A DNA stretch of 64,000 bases from Martelella mediterranea (lineage in GTDB: Bacteria > Pseudomonadota > Alphaproteobacteria > Rhizobiales > Rhizobiaceae). This document shows positions 17,447 through 28,538 of the stretch, piece after piece. The DNA is taken from contig NZ_JAINWJ010000009.1 in the NCBI RefSeq assembly GCF_021021415.1, positions 62,001 to 126,000 on the forward strand, given 5' to 3'. Position numbers and translations under genes: made by a program. Below the pieces are notes generated by a model. It worked only from the letters and a program-made list of their open reading frames with translations, ran no database searches and was not told the origin of the DNA. Each line of letters opens with the position of its first letter. The stretch's first letter is position 1.

Positions 17447-18700
17447 TCAGAGATCGAGAACGAGGCGTTCGGGATCTTCCAGCGTTTCCTTGACGCGCAC
17501 CAGGAAGGTCACCGCTTCCTGACCATCGACCATGCGGTGGTCGTAGGACAGCGCCAGATACATCATCGGACGGATGACCACCTGGCCGCCGATCGCCATC
17601 GGCCGCTCCTGGATCTTGTGCATGCCGAGAATGCCGGACTGCGGCGCGTTCAGGATCGGCGAGGACATCAGCGAACCATAGACGCCGCCATTGGTGATCG
17701 TGAAGGTGCCGCCCTGCATGTCCGCCATGGAAAGCTGGCCGCTACGGGCCGCCTTGGCGAGCCGTGCAATCTCGGCTTCGATCTCGGCAATCGACATCTG
17801 GTCGGCATCGCGCACGACCGGGACCACGAGGCCCTTGTCGGTGCCGACGGCCATGCCGATGTGGCAGAAGTTCTTGTAGATGATGTCGGTGCCATCGATC
17901 TCGGCATTCACCGCCGGGATTTCCTTCAGCGCATGGCAGACGGCCTTGGTGAAGAAGCCCATGAAGCCGAGCTTGACGTCGTGCTTCTTCAGGAACAGGT
18001 CCTTGTACTTGTTGCGCATCTCCATCACCGCCGTCATGTCCACCTCGTTGAAGGTGGTCAGCATCGCGGCCGTGTTCTGGGCGTCCTTGAGGCGCTTGGC
18101 GATGGTTTGGCGCAGGCGGGTCATCTTGACGCGCTCTTCGCGGTCAGCATCCTCGACCTTGGACGGCGCGCGGGCCGGCGCCTTGGTGTCCGACGGGGCC
18201 GGAGCCGATGTGCCCTTGGCGGCCGCGGCGATGACGTCGCCCTTCAGGATCTGGCCGCGCTTGCCGGAGCCTTCGACCTGATCTTCCGAGATATTCTTCT
18301 CGGCCATCATCTTGGCGGCGGCGGGCGCGGCCGGCATGTCCCCACTCTTGCTTTCCTTGTCCTCGGCCTTTTCTTCGGACTTGGCCTCTTCCTTCGGCGC
18401 TTCGTCCTTCTTGGCCTCTTCCTTGGGCTTTTCTTCCTTCTTCTCGCTGGCGGCAGCGCCATCGCCTTCGCCGATCTGGCCGAGAAGGGCATTCAGCTCC
18501 ACCGTCTCGCCCTCGGCGGCGACGATTTCCGACAGCACGCCGGCGGCCGGTGCGGGAACCTCGATGGTCACCTTGTCGGTTTCAAGCTCGACGATCGGCT
18601 CATCGGCGGCAATCGCGTCGCCGACCTTCTTGTACCAGGTGCCGACCGTCGCCTCGGTAACGGATTCGCCCAAAGTGGGAACGCGGATTTCAGTGGCCAT
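17447..18700 (-). CDS. odhB: Dihydrolipoyllysine succinyltransferase (E2 of 2-oxoglutarate dehydrogenase)
   Basis: This 417-residue protein is the core of the 2-oxoglutarate dehydrogenase complex (also called sucB). An N-terminal lipoyl domain has the lipoylated Lys43 in [10 protein letters not shown]; a long flexible linker rich in Glu, Lys and Ala follows (about 80-125); a short E3/E1-binding domain with [14 protein letters not shown] comes next; and the catalytic domain ends with SYDHRMVDG, giving His388 and Asp392. A single lipoyl domain is normal for the succinyl type. It follows sucA after a gap that contains a hairpin. Confidence 0.96.
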   Translation of the reverse strand: MATEIRVPTLGESVTEATVGTWYKKVGDAIAADEPIVELETDKVTIEVPAPAAGVLSEIVAAEGETVELNALLGQIGEGDGAAASEKKEEKPKEEAKKDEAPKEEAKSEEKAEDKESKSGDMPAAPAAAKMMAEKNISEDQVEGSGKRGQILKGDVIAAAAKGTSAPAPSDTKAPARAPSKVEDADREERVKMTRLRQTIAKRLKDAQNTAAMLTTFNEVDMTAVMEMRNKYKDLFLKKHDVKLGFMGFFTKAVCHALKEIPAVNAEIDGTDIIYKNFCHIGMAVGTDKGLVVPVVRDADQMSIAEIEAEIARLAKAARSGQLSMADMQGGTFTITNGGVYGSLMSSPILNAPQSGILGMHKIQERPMAIGGQVVIRPMMYLALSYDHRMVDGQEAVTFLVRVKETLEDPERLVLDL

Positions 18701-18755
18701 TTCAAAAGTCCCGATCTTGATAATGTCTGTTTCAAAACGCCTTCCGGCGGTTTGC

Positions 18756-18782
18756 GCATGCCGGGCTCCTCGACCGGCATGC
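18756..18782 (-). other. Hairpin between sucA and odhB
   Basis: A perfect 9-bp stem (GCATGCCGG with its complement) and a 9-base loop fill the middle of the 96-base sucA-odhB gap. No T run follows on the minus strand. Such intercistronic structures can set the ratio of neighbouring subunits. Confidence 0.55.
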
Positions 18783-18796
18783 TGGGAAAGTTCAAA

Positions 18797-21781
18797 TCAC
18801 TCGCCGAGCGCGTCTTCCAGGAAGGCCTCGAGCTGCGCCAGATGGCGCGACATCAGGCCCGTGGCCGTGGAGGCCGCCGCCGGACGGCCGGCATAGCGCA
18901 CCCTGGTATGTTTGGCGTCGATATGGGTCAGCACCCATTCCAGATAGGGCTCGATGAACGACCATGCGCCCATGTTCTTCGGCTCTTCCTGGCACCATAC
19001 CATCTCCGCGTTCTTGAAGCGCGACAGCATGTTGATCAGCGCCTTGGCGGGGAAGGGATAGAGCTGTTCGACGCGCAGCAGGTAAACATCGTTGATGCCC
19101 CGCTTCTCGCGCTCCTCGAACAGGTCGTAATAGACCTTGCCCGAGCACAGAACCACGCGACGAATCTTGGCGTCCTTCACCAGCTTGATCGGCGTGTCGT
19201 GCTCGACCGCATCATCCCACAACAGGCGGTGGAACGCGGTCTCGCCGGCCATTTCCGACAGCGTCGAGGTCGCGCGTTTGTGGCGCAGCAGCGATTTCGG
19301 CGTCATCAGGATCAGCGGCTTGCGGAAGTCGCGCTTCAACTGGCGGCGCAGGATGTGGAAATAGTTCGCCGGCGTGGTGCAGTTGGCGACCTGCATGTTG
19401 TCCTCGGCGCACATCTGCAGCCAGCGCTCCAGGCGGGCGGAGGAGTGCTCCGGCCCCTGCCCCTCATAACCATGCGGCAGAAGGCAGACGAGACCGGACA
19501 TGCGCAGCCATTTGCGCTCGCCCGACGAGATGAACTGGTCGAAGATCACCTGCGCGCCATTGGCGAAGTCGCCGAACTGGGCTTCCCAGAGCGTCAGCGC
19601 GTTCGGGCGGGCCAGCGAATAGCCGTATTCGAAGCCCAGAACGGCCTCTTCCGAAAGCATCGAGTTGATGACTTCGTAGCGGCCCTGCGCCTGATGGATG
19701 TGCTGGAGCGGGATATAGCGCTCCTCGGTTTCCTGATCGTAGAGCACCGAATGGCGCTGCGAGAAGGTGCCGCGCTCGACGTCCTGGCCGGAAAGCCGAA
19801 CCTTGAAGCCTTCATGGCAGAGCGCGCCGAAGGCCAGCGCCTCGGCCATCGCCCAGTCGATCCCCTCGCCGGTCTCGATCATCTTGGCGCGGTTATCGAG
19901 GAAGCGCTGCACGGTGCGGTGCACATTGAAGCCTTCCGGAACCTCGGTCAGCTTCTTGCCGATTTCCTTGAGCGTCTTCATCGGCACCGAGGTCTTGCCG
20001 CGCCGCAGCTCGTCGGCATTGTCGGCGGCGCGCAGGCCCGACCACTCGCCGTCCAGCCAGTCGGCCTTGTTCGGTTTGTAGGAGGAGCCGGCCTCGAATT
20101 CCTGTTCGAGGAAGTCCTTCCAGTCGGAAAGCATCTGCTCGAACTCGTCCTTGGTGATCAGGCCTTCCTTGATCAGCCGCTCGGCGTAAAGCTGGGTCAC
20201 GGTCTGGTGGCCGCGGATCGCCTTGTACATCTTCGGCTGGGTGAAGGACGGCTCGTCACCCTCGTTATGGCCGAAGCGGCGATAGCAGAACATGTCGATG
20301 ACGACCGGCTTGTGGAACTTCATCCGGAACTCGGTCGCGATCTTGGCGGCATAGACCACGGCTTCCGGATCGTCGCCATTGACGTGGAAGATCGGCGCCT
20401 CGATCATCTTCGCCACATCCGACGGATAGGGCGAGGAGCGCGAAAACGCCGGGTTGGTGGTAAAGCCGATCTGGTTGTTGACGATGAAATGCACCGTGCC
20501 GGCAACGCGATGGCCGCGCAGACCGGAAAGGCCAAGCACCTCGGCCACAACGCCCTGGCCGGCAAAGGCGGCATCGCCGTGCAGCAACAGCGGCATGACC
20601 TTGGCGCGCTCGGAAAGCGGCACGACCTCGCCCTCGCGCTGGGTAGCGAGGATATCCTGCTTGGCGCGGGCCTTGCCCATCACCACCGGATCGACGATTT
20701 CCAGATGCGAGGGGTTCGCCGTCAGCGACAGATGAACATTGTTGCCGTCGAACTCGCGGTCGGAGGACGCGCCGAGATGGTACTTCACGTCGCCCGAACC
20801 CTCGACATCGTCGGGCTTGAACGAACCGCCCTTGAACTCGTGGAAGATCGCGCGATGGGTCTTGGCCATCACCTGGGACAGCACGTTGAGGCGGCCGCGA
20901 TGCGGCATGCCGAGCACAATCTCCTTCAGGCCCAGCGAACCGCCGCGCTTGATGATCTGCTCCATGGCCGGGATCAGCGACTCGCCGCCATCGAGACCGA
21001 AACGCTTGGTACCCTTGTATTTGACATCGAGAAACTTCTCGAAGCCCTCGGCCTCGATCAGCTTCTGCAGGATCGCCTTCTTGCCGTTCTCGGTGAAGGT
21101 GATGCTCTTTTCCGGACCTTCGATCCGCTCCTGAATCCAGGACTTCTCCTCCGGATTGGAGATGTGCATGAATTCCACGCCGAGCGTCGAACAATAGGTG
21201 CGGGTCAGGATATCGACCATTTCCGGGATCGTAGCGTATTCCAGCCCCAGAACATTGTCGATGAAGATCGGTCGATCGAAATCGGCCTCGGTGAAGCCAT
21301 AGGCCTGCGGCGACAACTCGTTGTAATCGTCGTCGGCCATGCCGGCCAGACCGAGCGGGTCAAGCTTGGCGTGCAGATGGCCGCGCATGCGGAAGGCGCG
21401 GATCATCATCAGCGCGCGCACGGAATCGCGGGTGGCGCGCAACACCTCCTCGCCGGAAAGGGCGGACCCTTCGGCCGCCGCCTTGGCGTGAAGCTTCTTT
21501 TCGACCACGCGCTCGACATCGCCCCAATTGCCGTCAAGGGCGGCGGTCAGCTCGTCAGCGGGCTTGACCGGCCAGTTGTCCTTTCTCCAGGACGCACCCT
21601 CGGCCGCCTTCCTCACCGCGTCCGGATCATCGCCGAGCGCCTTGAAGAAATCGCGCCATTCTTCCGACACCGAATTCGGATCATCCTCATAGGCCGCGTA
21701 GAGATGCTCGATATAGGTGGCATTCGCCCCATCGAGAAACGAGGTCAGGAGAAATTGTTCGTTGGCTTCTTGCCTGGACAT
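18797..21781 (-). CDS. sucA: 2-oxoglutarate dehydrogenase E1 component
   Basis: This 994-residue thiamine-diphosphate enzyme decarboxylates 2-oxoglutarate and passes the succinyl group to the E2 lipoyl arm. The N-terminal helper segment TSFLDGANATYIEHLYAAY is characteristic of the succinyl-type E1, and the ThDP region includes GDAAFAGQGVVAE. Length is that expected for the family. The start is placed at MSRQEANEQF (21781), as in related proteins, although no clear ribosome site is visible; a longer reading from 21922 would add 47 arginine-rich residues and cross the hairpin region. Confidence 0.95.
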   Translation of the reverse strand: MSRQEANEQFLLTSFLDGANATYIEHLYAAYEDDPNSVSEEWRDFFKALGDDPDAVRKAAEGASWRKDNWPVKPADELTAALDGNWGDVERVVEKKLHAKAAAEGSALSGEEVLRATRDSVRALMMIRAFRMRGHLHAKLDPLGLAGMADDDYNELSPQAYGFTEADFDRPIFIDNVLGLEYATIPEMVDILTRTYCSTLGVEFMHISNPEEKSWIQERIEGPEKSITFTENGKKAILQKLIEAEGFEKFLDVKYKGTKRFGLDGGESLIPAMEQIIKRGGSLGLKEIVLGMPHRGRLNVLSQVMAKTHRAIFHEFKGGSFKPDDVEGSGDVKYHLGASSDREFDGNNVHLSLTANPSHLEIVDPVVMGKARAKQDILATQREGEVVPLSERAKVMPLLLHGDAAFAGQGVVAEVLGLSGLRGHRVAGTVHFIVNNQIGFTTNPAFSRSSPYPSDVAKMIEAPIFHVNGDDPEAVVYAAKIATEFRMKFHKPVVIDMFCYRRFGHNEGDEPSFTQPKMYKAIRGHQTVTQLYAERLIKEGLITKDEFEQMLSDWKDFLEQEFEAGSSYKPNKADWLDGEWSGLRAADNADELRRGKTSVPMKTLKEIGKKLTEVPEGFNVHRTVQRFLDNRAKMIETGEGIDWAMAEALAFGALCHEGFKVRLSGQDVERGTFSQRHSVLYDQETEERYIPLQHIHQAQGRYEVINSMLSEEAVLGFEYGYSLARPNALTLWEAQFGDFANGAQVIFDQFISSGERKWLRMSGLVCLLPHGYEGQGPEHSSARLERWLQMCAEDNMQVANCTTPANYFHILRRQLKRDFRKPLILMTPKSLLRHKRATSTLSEMAGETAFHRLLWDDAVEHDTPIKLVKDAKIRRVVLCSGKVYYDLFEEREKRGINDVYLLRVEQLYPFPAKALINMLSRFKNAEMVWCQEEPKNMGAWSFIEPYLEWVLTHIDAKHTRVRYAGRPAAASTATGLMSRHLAQLEAFLEDALGE

Positions 21782-21899
21782 GTGCACGCGCGGACGAATT
21801 CGTCCGCCTCCCGCTTGAAACGGTGAAACCGGCCTCACGCCGGTCCACCCTCTAAAATTCCGTCGAGCCGCCGTGAGATCACGAGGAAAACGGTATTTT

Positions 21900-21923
21900 C
21901 GTGGCGACCCGCCGGTCGCCACG
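21900..21923 (-). other. Hairpin between sucD and sucA
   Basis: A 9-bp perfect stem (CGTGGCGAC with its complement, loop of 6 bases) lies 18 bases after the sucD stop in the 160-base sucD-sucA gap. It is not followed by a T run on the minus strand. It may separate or stabilise the sucCD part of the message. Confidence 0.55.
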
Positions 21924-21941
21924 ACATCATTCTCAGCTGGA

Positions 21942-22847
21942 TCAGCCCTTCAGGACTTCAACCAGCGTCTTGCCGAGGCGGGCCGGAGACGGCGACACGG
22001 TAATGCCGGCCGATTCCATCGCCTCGATCTTGTCTTCAGCGCCGCCCTTGCCGCCGGAAATCACGGCGCCGGCATGGCCCATGGTGCGGCCGGGAGGGGC
22101 GGTACGACCCGCGATGAAGCCGACCATCGGCTTCTTGCGGCCCTTCTTGGCCTCATCCTTCAGGAACTGGGCTGCTTCTTCCTCAGCCGAGCCGCCGATC
22201 TCGCCGATCATGATGATCGACTGGGTGGCGTCGTCGGCCAGGAACATTTCCAGCATGTCGATGAACTCGGTGCCCTTGACCGGGTCGCCGCCAATGCCGA
22301 CGGCCGTGGTCTGGCCGAGGCCTTCATTGGTGGTCTGGAACACGGCTTCATAGGTGAGCGTGCCGGAACGCGACAGAACGCCGACGGAGCCCTTCTTGAA
22401 GATCGAACCCGGCATGATGCCGATCTTGCATTCTTCCGGCGTCAGAACGCCAGGGCAGTTCGGGCCAATCAGGCGCGATTTCGACTTGTCGAGCTTCGCC
22501 TTGACCTTGACCATGTCAGCCACCGGAATGCCCTCGGTGATGCAGACGATCAGCGGAATTTCCGCTTCGATCGCTTCCAGGATCGCAGCGCCCGCGCCAG
22601 CCGGCGGAACGTAGATCACGGATGCATCGGCGCCGGTCTTTTCCTTGCCCTCGGCAACCGAGGCGAAGATCGGCAGATTTGTGCCGTCAACACCGGAGGA
22701 CCACTCGGAACCACCCTTCTTGGGGTGGATACCGCCGACCATCTTGGTGCCGTAATAGGCAAGCGCCTGCTCGGTGTGAAACGTGCCGGTCTTGCCGGTG
22801 AGGCCCTGAACCAGAACCTTGGTGTCTTTGTTTACCAGAATGGACAT
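21942..22847 (-). CDS. sucD: Succinyl-CoA ligase, alpha subunit
   Basis: This 301-residue subunit binds CoA and carries the phosphohistidine. The N-terminal [16 protein letters not shown] is the CoA-binding Rossmann signature, [17 protein letters not shown] lies in the middle, and the phosphohistidine motif [12 protein letters not shown] is near residue 250. It starts 6 bases after sucC, the partner subunit. Together they make succinate and ATP or GTP from succinyl-CoA in the TCA cycle. Confidence 0.97.
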   Translation of the reverse strand: MSILVNKDTKVLVQGLTGKTGTFHTEQALAYYGTKMVGGIHPKKGGSEWSSGVDGTNLPIFASVAEGKEKTGADASVIYVPPAGAGAAILEAIEAEIPLIVCITEGIPVADMVKVKAKLDKSKSRLIGPNCPGVLTPEECKIGIMPGSIFKKGSVGVLSRSGTLTYEAVFQTTNEGLGQTTAVGIGGDPVKGTEFIDMLEMFLADDATQSIIMIGEIGGSAEEEAAQFLKDEAKKGRKKPMVGFIAGRTAPPGRTMGHAGAVISGGKGGAEDKIEAMESAGITVSPSPARLGKTLVEVLKG

Positions 22848-22853
22848 GGGTAC

Positions 22854-24050
22854 TCAGGCCTCCTTAACGGCCGAAACGATTTTCTGGGCCGCGTCGTCGA
22901 GATCATCGGCGGAGATGACGTTGAGGCCACTCTCGTTGATGATCTTCTTGCCGAGTTCGACATTGGTGCCTTCGAGACGCACAACCAGCGGCACCTTGAG
23001 ACCGACTTCCTTGACCGCGGCAATCACGCCTTCGGCGATGACATCGCAGCGCATGATGCCGCCGAAAATGTTGACCAGAATGCCCTTCACAGCCGGATCG
23101 GCGGTGATGATCTTGAACGCCGCCGTGACCTTTTCCTTGGACGCGCCGCCGCCGACATCGAGGAAGTTCGCGGGCTCTGCGCCGTAGAGCTTGATGATGT
23201 CCATGGTCGCCATGGCAAGGCCTGCGCCGTTGACCATGCAGCCGATATTGCCGTCGAGCGCGACATAGGCGAGGTCATATTTGGAAGCCTCGATTTCCTT
23301 GGCGTCCTCTTCCGTGGTGTCGCGCAGGGCGCGGACATCGTCGTGGCGGAACAGGGCGTTGCCGTCGAAGGAGACCTTGGCGTCGAGAACGCGCAGACGG
23401 CCGTTTTCCATGACGATCAGCGGGTTGATCTCGAGCAGGCTCATGTCCTTTTCGACAAAGGCCTTGTAGAGGATCGGGAACAGACGCTCGGCATCCTTGG
23501 CCGCATCGCCCTCAAGCTTCAGCGCCTCGCAGAGCGTCTTGACGTCAGAGGCCGTGACGCCGGTTTCCGGGTCGATCGCCACGGTGACGATCCTGTCCGG
23601 CGTTTCCTCGGCGACGGCTTCGATGTCCATGCCGCCTTCGGTGGAGACCACGAAGGCCACCTGTCCCACCGTGCGGTCGACGAGAAGCGAGCAGTAAAGC
23701 TCGCGGTCGATATCGGCGCCATCCTCGATATAAAGGCGGTTGACCTGCTTGCCGGCCGGGCCGGTCTGCTTGGTCACCAGCGTGTTGCCGAGCATCTCGT
23801 CCACAAACGCCTTCACCTCATCGGCGGACTTCGCCAGACGCACGCCGCCCTTGGCATCGGGGCCGAGTTCCTTGAACTTGCCCTTGCCGCGGCCGCCGGC
23901 ATGGATCTGGCTCTTGACCACGTAAAGCGGGCCCGGGAGCTTCGCCACCGCGGCGTCGACTTCATCCTTGGTCAGGATGGCGACGCCATCGGCCACCGGC
24001 GCGCCGTAGCTCTTCAGCAGAGCCTTGGCCTGGTATTCATGAATATTCAT
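22854..24050 (-). CDS. sucC: Succinyl-CoA ligase, beta subunit
   Basis: This 398-residue subunit has the ATP-grasp fold: [18 protein letters not shown] at the start, a [12 protein letters not shown] nucleotide-binding stretch, LLEINPLIV in the metal site, and the C-terminal CoA-ligase part with [16 protein letters not shown]. It forms the nucleotide-binding half of succinyl-CoA synthetase with sucD. It follows mdh after 29 bases in the operon mdh-sucC-sucD-sucA-odhB. Confidence 0.97.
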   Translation of the reverse strand: MNIHEYQAKALLKSYGAPVADGVAILTKDEVDAAVAKLPGPLYVVKSQIHAGGRGKGKFKELGPDAKGGVRLAKSADEVKAFVDEMLGNTLVTKQTGPAGKQVNRLYIEDGADIDRELYCSLLVDRTVGQVAFVVSTEGGMDIEAVAEETPDRIVTVAIDPETGVTASDVKTLCEALKLEGDAAKDAERLFPILYKAFVEKDMSLLEINPLIVMENGRLRVLDAKVSFDGNALFRHDDVRALRDTTEEDAKEIEASKYDLAYVALDGNIGCMVNGAGLAMATMDIIKLYGAEPANFLDVGGGASKEKVTAAFKIITADPAVKGILVNIFGGIMRCDVIAEGVIAAVKEVGLKVPLVVRLEGTNVELGKKIINESGLNVISADDLDDAAQKIVSAVKEA

Positions 24051-24079
24051 TCGATATCCGTCCTTTTAGAGAAAGCGGC

Positions 24080-25045
<966 letters not shown>

Positions 25046-25104
25046 TTATATCCTCTGAAAATCCATTTCCGAGCACGCCGCAAAGCCTGCCCATGTCGCA
25101 AGTT

Positions 25105-25133
25105 GGGATAGCCCCTATCCGGGTGATTTTCAA
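25105..25133 (-). promoter_or_regulatory. Likely promoter of the mdh-suc operon
   Basis: On the minus strand TTGAAA and TATCCC are spaced by exactly 17 bases, about 63 bases before the mdh start, in an unusually AT-rich 174-base gap (25043-25216). The match to the housekeeping sigma factor consensus is moderate. Confidence 0.4.
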
Positions 25134-25216
25134 CCGGTTTTTCGGACGCTAATATTTTCAATCGGTTATATATATTTTAATTGACGTAAAGGTAAGAATT
25201 CAAAAAGACGTGATCG

Positions 25217-26368
25217 TCATTCCGCCGCATTTGCAGCCCATTTTTTCTTGTGCGCTGCAAGGTAATCCGTGCTGCGCATCTCGAAAAGCCGCGAGGCGGT
25301 GCGATCGAATTCGAAGCCTTCACGTCCCTTGCGCTCCGGAAGCAGATCCTCCGGCATGGCCGCCGCCGAGATCACCGTGCGGATCGTCTGGTCGTAAAGC
25401 GTATCGACCAGCATGATGAAGCGCTTGATTTCATTGCGGCTATCGCTGCCGAGCACCGGCACCCCATCGATGAACACCGTGCGGTATCGCCTGGCGATCG
25501 CCATATAGTCCGTGGCTCCGAGCGGCTTTTTGCACAGGTCATCAAAGCTGAACCGGGCAACCTCGCCACAGGCCCTTGGCACGTGCAGCACGCGGCCGCG
25601 CATTTCGATCTCCTCGGCCTCGCCTTGCCTGCCGCCGGTCAAAAGGTTCCAGTTCTCGTCCATCCGTGCCGCCGTCTTCTCGTCAAGCGGGGTCAGGTAA
25701 ACCGGCCGGCCCTCGAACTTCTCCATGCGGTAGTCGGTAGCAGAGTCGAGTGTCGTTACCGTGACATTCTCCTTCAGCACGTCGATGAAGGGCAGGAACA
25801 GGCCGCGGTTCAGGCCATCCTTGTAGAGATCGTCGGGCGCGACATTGGAGGTCGCGACCAGCACGCAGCCACGTTCAAAAAGCGCCGAGAACAGCCGCGA
25901 CAGGATCATCGCGTCGGCGATATCGGTGACGGTGAACTCATCGAAGCACAGAAGGCGGTTTTCGGCGATGATCTCGTCAGCCACCGGGCCGATCGGGTCA
26001 GCCTCCTTCACCTCGCCGGCCTTGAGCTTGCGGCGATAGGCGTTCAGCCTGTCCTGCACATCGGCCATGAAGGCGAAGAAATGGGCGCGGCGCTTGTCCG
26101 CGATCGGCGCAAGCTCGAAGAACATGTCCATCAGCATGGTCTTGCCGCGCCCGACACTGCCATGAATATAGAGCCCTCGGGTCAGCGGTCCGGCGCTCTT
26201 GCTGCTGAACAGTCGCGAGAGCAGCTTGCCCTTCCGCCGCGACGGCGCGGCCTTCAGCCCCTCCAGCACCGTATCGAGTTGGGCCGCCACGGCGCGCTGC
26301 GCTTCATCCGGGCTCAGTGTCTTGTCGTCAGTCAGCGCCTGCAGGCGCGCGGTCACAGTCGCAGCCAT
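25217..26368 (-). CDS. zapE: Cell division protein ZapE / AFG1-like ATPase
   Basis: This 383-residue cytoplasmic P-loop ATPase belongs to the AFG1/ZapE family. Walker A GSVGRGKT is at 70-77, Walker B LLCFDEF lies near residue 140, and the family's LVATSNVAPDDLY segment (sensor 1) follows. ZapE associates with the division ring in E. coli; the mitochondrial homologue AFG1 has a protein-quality role. Position just before mdh is common in rhizobia. The ATG at 26368 is preferred over an in-frame TTG three bases upstream. Confidence 0.92.
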   Translation of the reverse strand: MAATVTARLQALTDDKTLSPDEAQRAVAAQLDTVLEGLKAAPSRRKGKLLSRLFSSKSAGPLTRGLYIHGSVGRGKTMLMDMFFELAPIADKRRAHFFAFMADVQDRLNAYRRKLKAGEVKEADPIGPVADEIIAENRLLCFDEFTVTDIADAMILSRLFSALFERGCVLVATSNVAPDDLYKDGLNRGLFLPFIDVLKENVTVTTLDSATDYRMEKFEGRPVYLTPLDEKTAARMDENWNLLTGGRQGEAEEIEMRGRVLHVPRACGEVARFSFDDLCKKPLGATDYMAIARRYRTVFIDGVPVLGSDSRNEIKRFIMLVDTLYDQTIRTVISAAAMPEDLLPERKGREGFEFDRTASRLFEMRSTDYLAAHKKKWAANAAE

Positions 26369-26431
26369 CAATATTTCCGGTTTTGGGAATCTGGTGGCGA
26401 ACTCCGCCAGGCGGGCCCGCCGGAAAGGCAG

Positions 26432-26457
26432 AAAAAAGGGCCCGTCCGGGCCCTTTT
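26432..26457 (-). terminator. Rho-independent terminator of the Omp19-like gene
   Basis: Reading the minus strand, AAAAGGGCCC, a 4-base loop and GGGCCCTTTTTT directly follow the stop at 26460. The strong GC stem and T run make this a classical intrinsic terminator. Confidence 0.88.
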
Positions 26458-26459
26458 CG

Positions 26460-27050
26460 TCAGCGGCTCAGCACGACCTGCTGGCCGGAACTGCTGGTGC
26501 CTTCGATGCGATTGTCGGCCGTCTTGTAAAGCCTGGCGATGGCAAAGCCATTGGCATCGTTCAGCACGACCTGGTCGCCATTGATGCCCCAGGACTTCAT
26601 GGTGGAAAGCCCGCCGGTGCAACCACGCGTGCCGCCACGCAGGCCTTCGCCAAGATTGGTCAGCGTCAGGAACATGTCGCAGGAAACGCCGCCTTCGCTG
26701 ACCTTCCAGCTGCCGACGAGCGCCGAATTGGTCACCGGAACCGCGCCTGCGGGGGCGGACACATTGCCCATGCCGCCCGCCGTCTCGGTCGGGGCACCCG
26801 GGGCTGCCGGATACTGCCCGGTCGCCGTATCGGTCATGCCCGGCTGGGTGCCGCCGTAAGTGCCGGTCGGATAGGCCGAAGCGCCCGCAGGCGGCGGCAG
26901 CGAGCCGCTCTGCACCTGTCCGGCAGGCGCCGGGGTCAAGGGCTGCGGCGGCGGGGGCGCCGGCGGAGAATAATCATAGGTCGTCCGCTGACATGCGCTG
27001 AGGGCGAGAACCCCGGTCACTGCCGCGACCACCAAAACCTTGTGAACCAT
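26460..27050 (-). CDS. Omp19-like outer-membrane lipoprotein, protease-inhibitor (Inh) domain
   Basis: This 196-residue lipoprotein has a lipobox (LALSAC, lipidated Cys about residue 20), a proline-rich linker (YSPPAPPPPQPLTP) and a C-terminal Inh/AprI-type beta-barrel domain (about 110-196). The end, with WGINGDQVVLNDANG and GQQVVLSR, closely follows Brucella Omp19, which I recognise as an inhibitor of proteases. It should sit in the outer membrane facing the periplasm or surface. AGGAG lies 9 bases before the ATG at 27050. It appears to be a single-gene unit closed by a terminator. Confidence 0.85.
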   Translation of the reverse strand: MVHKVLVVAAVTGVLALSACQRTTYDYSPPAPPPPQPLTPAPAGQVQSGSLPPPAGASAYPTGTYGGTQPGMTDTATGQYPAAPGAPTETAGGMGNVSAPAGAVPVTNSALVGSWKVSEGGVSCDMFLTLTNLGEGLRGGTRGCTGGLSTMKSWGINGDQVVLNDANGFAIARLYKTADNRIEGTSSSGQQVVLSR

Positions 27051-27294
27051 CAACCCGAACTCCTGCTCCTCTGGCGCAATGGGGCGCGGCCCCGTTGCAC
27101 AGCTTCAAAGTGCCTGCCTGCCCGCCACGCCAACAAGGCGAGGAGACGACCGGACCTGTCGGCAATCATATCGTGCGCAAGTCCAATCCGGCAAGGGCTA
27201 CACCACATTCACCCGCAAGCGCAACCACGCCGGGGCCTGAACCGGCTTCACGATTGCGTAAGCGGCGTAAGAAACCGAAGGCTCGAACAAACGA

Positions 27295-28074
27295 TCAAAC
27301 CGACCGCTCGACCATCATCTTCTTGATGCCGGCGATTGCCTTGGCGGGGTTCAGCCCCTTCGGACAGGCCTGGGTGCAGTTCATGATCGTGTGGCAGCGA
27401 TAGAGCCGGAAGGGATCTTCCAGATCGTCAAGCCGCTCGCCGGTCGCCTCGTCTCTGGAGTCGATCAGCCAGCGATAGGCCTGCAGCAGCACGGCGGGGC
27501 CGAGATAGCGGTCGCCGTTCCACCAGTAGGACGGACAGGAGGTCGAGCAGCAGGCGCACAGAATGCACTCGTAAAGCCCGTCGAGCTTGACGCGGTCCTC
27601 ATGGCTCTGCTTCCACTCCTTCGCCGGCGGCGGCGACACGGTCTTGAGCCAGGGTTCGATCGAACGGTGCTGCGCGTAGAAATTGTTGAGGTCCGGCACA
27701 AGGTCCTTGACCACCGGCATATGCGGCAGCGGATAGATCTTCACCGCGCCGTTGATGTCGTCCATACCCTTGGTGCAGGCGAGCGTGTTGGTGCCGTCGA
27801 TATTCATCGCGCACGAACCGCAAATGCCTTCGCGACAGGAGCGGCGCAGCGTCAGCGTCGGATCGATATTGTTCTTGATATAGAGCAGCGCATCGAGAAC
27901 CATCGGCCCGCAATCATCGAGATCGATGAAATAGGTGTCGATCGACGGGTTCTCGCCGGTATCCGGGTTCCAGCGGTAGATCTTGAACTCGCGAAGATTG
28001 GACGCACCCTCCGGCTTCGGCCAGGTCTTGCCGGTCTTGATCTTCGAGTTCTTGGGAAGCGTGAATTCAACCAT
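27295..28074 (-). CDS. sdhB: Succinate dehydrogenase iron-sulfur subunit
   Basis: This 259-residue subunit carries three iron-sulfur clusters linking the flavin to the quinone. The [2Fe-2S] ligands are in CREGICGSC and a later Cys; [11 protein letters not shown] and [12 protein letters not shown] provide the [4Fe-4S] and [3Fe-4S] ligands. AGGA precedes the ATG. Unusually, a toxin-antitoxin pair lies between it and sdhA. The 241-base gap after its stop (27054-27294) shows no clear terminator or promoter. Confidence 0.96.
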   Translation of the reverse strand: MVEFTLPKNSKIKTGKTWPKPEGASNLREFKIYRWNPDTGENPSIDTYFIDLDDCGPMVLDALLYIKNNIDPTLTLRRSCREGICGSCAMNIDGTNTLACTKGMDDINGAVKIYPLPHMPVVKDLVPDLNNFYAQHRSIEPWLKTVSPPPAKEWKQSHEDRVKLDGLYECILCACCSTSCPSYWWNGDRYLGPAVLLQAYRWLIDSRDEATGERLDDLEDPFRLYRCHTIMNCTQACPKGLNPAKAIAGIKKMMVERSV

Positions 28075-28112
28075 GGCGGTTATCCTGTGTTCCTAAAATA
28101 TACCGTCTCGCC

Positions 28113-28538
28113 TCAGAGGTTCAACCCGGACAGCGGCCGGACCGATGCCGCAAAGCCGCTCTCTGAAGCTTTCGTCAGAAATTTCTCGTCGGCCGACACC
28201 AGAACGTCGCCCTCTCGCCACAGCGCACAAGCGAGAAACATGCAGTCGTAAACGCTGTGCTGAAGCGTTCCGGCCAAGTCGAAAGCCGTCTCCAGCAATT
28301 CGGAAGACGGAACGATCGAGTCGAAAAAACCGGGCATCTGGCCGATGGCCTCCCTTGCCTGTCCCGAGCCGATTTCACCAAGACGAACCTTCCGCCAAAG
28401 AACATTGGCGGCCTCGGCCAAGGCAAAGTCCGGGCTACTCAATTGCTCCGTCATCTCCAACAGTTTCACCGCCTCCGGGTGCCCTTCTTCCCGCACGAAC
28501 CACTTCACGATCACCGAAGAATCGATGACCAACGTCAT
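28113..28538 (-). CDS. vapC: VapC-type PIN-domain ribonuclease toxin
   Basis: This 141-residue PIN-domain protein is probably an RNA-cleaving toxin. The conserved acidic residues are visible: Asp6 in VIDSSVIVKWF, the Glu of FALAEAANVLWRK near residue 60, and the Asp of YDCMFLACAL and SADEKFL nearer the end. Its ATG overlaps the antitoxin stop by four bases, a normal toxin-antitoxin arrangement. The pair is inserted between sdhA and sdhB, on the same strand, so the toxin should be transcribed with the respiratory genes unless it has its own control. Confidence 0.88.
   Translation of the reverse strand: MTLVIDSSVIVKWFVREEGHPEAVKLLEMTEQLSSPDFALAEAANVLWRKVRLGEIGSGQAREAIGQMPGFFDSIVPSSELLETAFDLAGTLQHSVYDCMFLACALWREGDVLVSADEKFLTKASESGFAASVRPLSGLNL

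Noticed and set aside
17537-21826. A 1429-codon open frame on the plus strand across odhB and sucA
   Set aside because: It is antisense to two well-conserved genes. Long antisense frames arise from GC-rich third codon positions; the translated sequence is rich in His, Arg, Asp and Leu, has no family features and no ribosome site.
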